Source: Methanoregulaceae archaeon
GTDB lineage: Archaea; Halobacteriota; Methanomicrobia; Methanomicrobiales; Methanospirillaceae
Assembly: GCA_025453715.1 (NCBI GenBank)
Contig: JALOPT010000162.1
Location: forward strand, 1-7,651
Direction of reading: 5' to 3'
DNA: 7,651 nt
The notes under the pieces are model-generated. The model had not been told where the DNA came from, did not search any database, and was given only the letters and a program-made list of their open reading frames with translations. The translations under genes and the position numbers were made by a program. Shown piece by piece: positions 6,266 through 7,651 of this stretch (the stretch's first letter is position 1; the number at the start of each line of letters is the position of its first letter).

Positions 6266-6292
6266 GATTCTGACCTTGTTGTTGACATTGTC

Positions 6293-7072
6293 CTATGATT
6301 TTAGTTTTCCGTAGAGTTCGGTCAGGCGAGTCCGATACATCTCCCTGATTACCGGCTCATCCGCACCCAGCGGCTTAACCGGAACAAGGTCCATTATTTC
6401 ACCTGGTGACAGGCCTGATTTTTCCATCGTTGCGATTGAACCTGTCGCCATCTGCCGGACGGCATCTGCTGCATCAGCAGCTGATAGCCCGAAGGACTCT
6501 GCGATCTGCTGGAGTTCGTAAAGCTGGAACCAGAGGTAAGTCGGGCCCATTGCCGAAATCACGGCATACGCTTCGAGTTGAGACTCGGATACTTCCGGGC
6601 AGGATCCGAACGAGGCAAACAGCGTGGACAGTGCCATTTTCTTGTCCGCTGGCATGGAGTCCGGATATGTAACAGGGTTGAACCCTTCCCCGATCACGGC
6701 AGGGGCGTTGGGGATCATCCGCACAACAAGCGGGTGTCCGCCGAGCATCTGGCTGATTTTTGCAGCGCTGATTTTCGGCATCAGCGAAACAACGATGGTA
6801 TCCTTTCGGATGTTTGAGAGTAGCGGTGGGATTACTCCTCCTGCAACGGGAGGATGAAGGGCCAGGAAGACAAGGGCCTGGGCAGCTGCTTCTCCATTGC
6901 CATTCGTGATACAGCGAATGCCGGGGAAGGTCGCCTGGAGTTTGCTGAGTACCTCTGCATTTGTATCACTAACCACGACATGATTTGGCAGTTTTCCGAA
7001 ACGGGCAAGTGCAGCGAGCATGATACGGGTGATTCGCCCCCCGCCGATACATCCGATTGATGGTGAATCCAT
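6293..7072 (-). CDS. ProC-like NAD(P)-binding reductase, divergent
   Basis: A 259-residue protein with the fold of pyrroline-5-carboxylate reductase. The N-terminus carries a Rossmann motif, GCIGGGRITRIML (residues 7-19). VVRMIPNAPAVIGEGF (116-131) matches the family's MPNTPA segment, and the C-terminal dimer domain shows AMGPTYLWFQLYEL. In true ProC the end holds a TSPGGTT-type substrate-site motif; here the equivalent stretch reads LVPVKPLGADE, so proline synthesis is unlikely to be its job. The ATG at 7072 has GAGGAGAGG just upstream. It is the first gene of the arsenic cluster, about 100 nt downstream of the predicted transcript start. It could reduce an imine, a corrinoid-related or arsenic-related metabolite; the substrate cannot be read from sequence. 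Annotation pipelines would probably call it pyrroline-5-carboxylate reductase. Confidence 0.88.
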   Translation of the reverse strand: MDSPSIGCIGGGRITRIMLAALARFGKLPNHVVVSDTNAEVLSKLQATFPGIRCITNGNGEAAAQALVFLALHPPVAGGVIPPLLSNIRKDTIVVSLMPKISAAKISQMLGGHPLVVRMIPNAPAVIGEGFNPVTYPDSMPADKKMALSTLFASFGSCPEVSESQLEAYAVISAMGPTYLWFQLYELQQIAESFGLSAADAADAVRQMATGSIATMEKSGLSPGEIMDLVPVKPLGADEPVIREMYRTRLTELYGKLKS

Positions 7073-7113
7073 GTTGTCCTCTCCTCGTAACCAGATTCTG
7101 TTGCGTCGGATCC

Positions 7114-7134
7114 ATTGAAGAACCGAAGCTCAAT
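7114..7134 (-). other. Possible small leader hairpin with UUCG loop
   Basis: In the expected 5' leader of the arsenic cluster, ATTGA (minus strand, 7134-7130) and TCAAT (7118-7114) can pair, enclosing GCTTCGG, a C(UUCG)G-like loop that favours stable RNA hairpins. The stem is short and imperfect inside. It lies about 40 nt upstream of the start codon. I do not recognise a riboswitch class. Confidence 0.2.
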
Positions 7135-7198
7135 CCGGACAAATGTTTCTAATTTATTTGAAATATCAGGGGTGATACCAGATAAAGATATCTATTTC

Positions 7199-7218
7199 AT
7201 ATTAAATTGAATTTCAAT
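7199..7218 (-). promoter_or_regulatory. TATA-like box abutting a 13-bp palindrome: promoter/operator of the arsenic cluster
   Basis: On the minus strand TTTAATAT (7206-7199) looks like an archaeal box A; transcription would start near 7175, leaving a leader of about 100 nt before the ProC-like gene. Directly upstream, where TFB would bind, is ATTGAA-A-TTCAAT (7218-7206), a perfect 6-bp inverted repeat around one base. A repressor bound there would block the promoter, as metal-responsive repressors do in archaea. No repressor gene is in the window. A second AT-rich candidate box lies at about 7150-7158 (AAATAAAT on the minus strand), closer to the gene. Confidence 0.45.
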
Positions 7219-7249
7219 AAAAAAAGGTGGGCCTGGGAATTAATCCCCC
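7219..7249 (-). terminator. T7 tract with weak hairpin, downstream terminator of the NAC-like gene unit
   Basis: On the minus strand a GGGGA/TTCCC inverted repeat (7248-7235) is followed by a short GC-rich spacer and seven T residues (7225-7219). T-tracts of this length suffice for termination in archaea. It lies about 50-75 nt after the stop of the 88-residue gene and immediately before the promoter of the arsenic cluster, so it would insulate the two units. Confidence 0.45.
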
Positions 7250-7268
7250 GAATTATCAGTTTAACCTT

Positions 7269-7274
7269 AAAAAA
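7269..7274 (-). terminator. T6 tract after the NAC-like gene
   Basis: Six consecutive T residues on the minus strand, 23 nt after the stop codon at 7297 and preceded by CCCAGC. With the longer T-tract 45 nt further on it may form a two-step terminator. No stable stem is seen next to it. Confidence 0.3.
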
Positions 7275-7296
7275 GCTGGGGACAATCTCCACCAGA

Positions 7297-7563
7297 TTAT
7301 CTTTTCTTCCGGTTGGCGTGATATTCCCGCATGATTGCTTCAGTGTATGCTTCCTGGACACCTGGTGGAATATAATTATAGATCTTCACCTGTTTCATCA
7401 ACGCCTCACAGACATCACCTTCATCCGTTAAGCCGAGTTCCTTCACCTCGCTAATGCTTTCATCCAGCATCGTGATACCGGTGGGAATCCCGTTCACGTC
7501 AATCTGCCTGATCCTTCGGAGTGCATCAGCCGCACAGCATGGTTTTTCTGCCAGTGTAACCAC
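7297..7563 (-). CDS. Small conserved protein of the 'NAC family transcription factor' annotation type
   Basis: An 88-residue protein with a Cys pair near the N-terminus (Cys9-Cys10), then RRIRQIDVNGIPTGITMLD, KELGLTDEGDV and VKIYNYIPPGVQEAY. From memory, similar proteins in methanogens and anaerobic bacteria, with a CC near the N-terminus and an IYNYIPP-like end, are commonly labelled 'NAC family transcription factor'; I doubt that this name reflects function. The only in-frame start upstream of the conserved part is a GTG at 7563, preceded by an in-frame TGA; an AAGGTG overlaps that GTG, so the exact start is uncertain. It follows the stop of the upstream membrane protein by 16 nt, so the two are probably co-transcribed. 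The vicinal cysteines could bind As(III) or another metal. Function unknown. Confidence 0.78.
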   Translation of the reverse strand: MVTLAEKPCCAADALRRIRQIDVNGIPTGITMLDESISEVKELGLTDEGDVCEALMKQVKIYNYIPPGVQEAYTEAIMREYHANRKKR

Positions 7564-7579
7564 CTTTCAATTCGCCATA

Positions 7580-7651
7580 TTAACCAAGTATCACGTTAAA
7601 GAGCAGCCCGGTAATGGTTATCGCTGCAAACATAATTCCTGCAAAGACCGC
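7580..7651 (-). CDS. C-terminal end of a membrane protein, probably a permease (5' part beyond window)
   Basis: A frame open from the right edge gives 23 residues ending at a TAA (7582-7580). They form a single hydrophobic segment, from AVFAGIMFAA to LLFNVILG, typical of a last transmembrane helix. The following small gene starts 16 nt later, and the arsenic cluster lies beyond it. Predicted permeases of the DUF318/ArsP type, some of which export methylarsenicals, often accompany such small thiol proteins, so that family is a candidate. With only one helix visible the assignment is a guess; that it is the 3' end of a membrane-protein gene is better supported. Confidence 0.55.
   Translation of the reverse strand, partial: AVFAGIMFAAITITGLLFNVILG

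Noticed and set aside
5723..6298. A 191-codon plus-strand frame opposite the DGC and thioredoxin-like genes
   Set aside because: It is fully antisense to two recognised genes and shows no plausible domain or ribosome binding site.
1..7651. tRNA, rRNA, CRISPR array, insertion sequence or integrase
   Set aside because: No cloverleaf-like stretch, no regularly spaced repeats, no transposase-like protein and no terminal inverted repeats were seen on either strand.

Overview
The window reads as chromosomal DNA of a methanogenic or closely related euryarchaeon, most likely of the Methanomicrobia. The main clue is a gene for a homologue of MtrA, the corrinoid subunit of tetrahydromethanopterin S-methyltransferase. 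A DUF166 protein, AT-rich gaps with archaeal-type TATA and T-tract signals, and GGAGG-type ribosome binding sites fit this. Every gene I can support lies on the minus strand, so the text below follows transcription from right to left.

Right edge (7297-7651): the last 23 codons of a membrane protein, probably a permease, are followed 16 nt later by a small Cys-containing protein of the type often labelled 'NAC family transcription factor'. A 224-bp non-coding gap (7073-7296) then holds two T-tracts (terminators) and a TATA-like box abutting a palindrome, the likely promoter/operator of the main cluster.

Main cluster (1568-7072): an arsenic detoxification/methylation operon. In order it carries a ProC-like NAD(P)-dependent reductase, a thioredoxin-like CxxC protein, a DGC-domain Cys protein with a Cys-rich tail, the ACR3 arsenite efflux pump, a DUF166 protein split by a -1 frameshift, a soluble MtrA-like corrinoid protein, the arsenite methyltransferase ArsM with a Cys-rich N-terminus, a second DGC-domain protein and a 61-residue Cys-rich protein. 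Most junctions are short (1 to 70 nt) or overlap, and a hairpin with a T-run closes the unit at 1541-1569. The visible part has no ArsR, ArsC or ArsA.

Left part (1-1567): a separate unit with its own TATA-like element encodes a YeeE/YedE-type sulfur/selenium transporter as two half-proteins joined by a TAATG stop/start. The 5' part of an unrecognised, possibly DsrE-like, gene follows and runs off the left edge.

The working picture is a cell that exports As(III) through ACR3 and methylates it with ArsM, with small thiol and metal-binding proteins handling the metalloid. The unusual part is that a corrinoid methyl carrier (MtrA-like), DUF166 and a divergent ProC-like reductase sit inside the same transcription unit. 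This suggests, without proving it, a link between arsenic chemistry and the archaeal C1/corrinoid methyl pathway.
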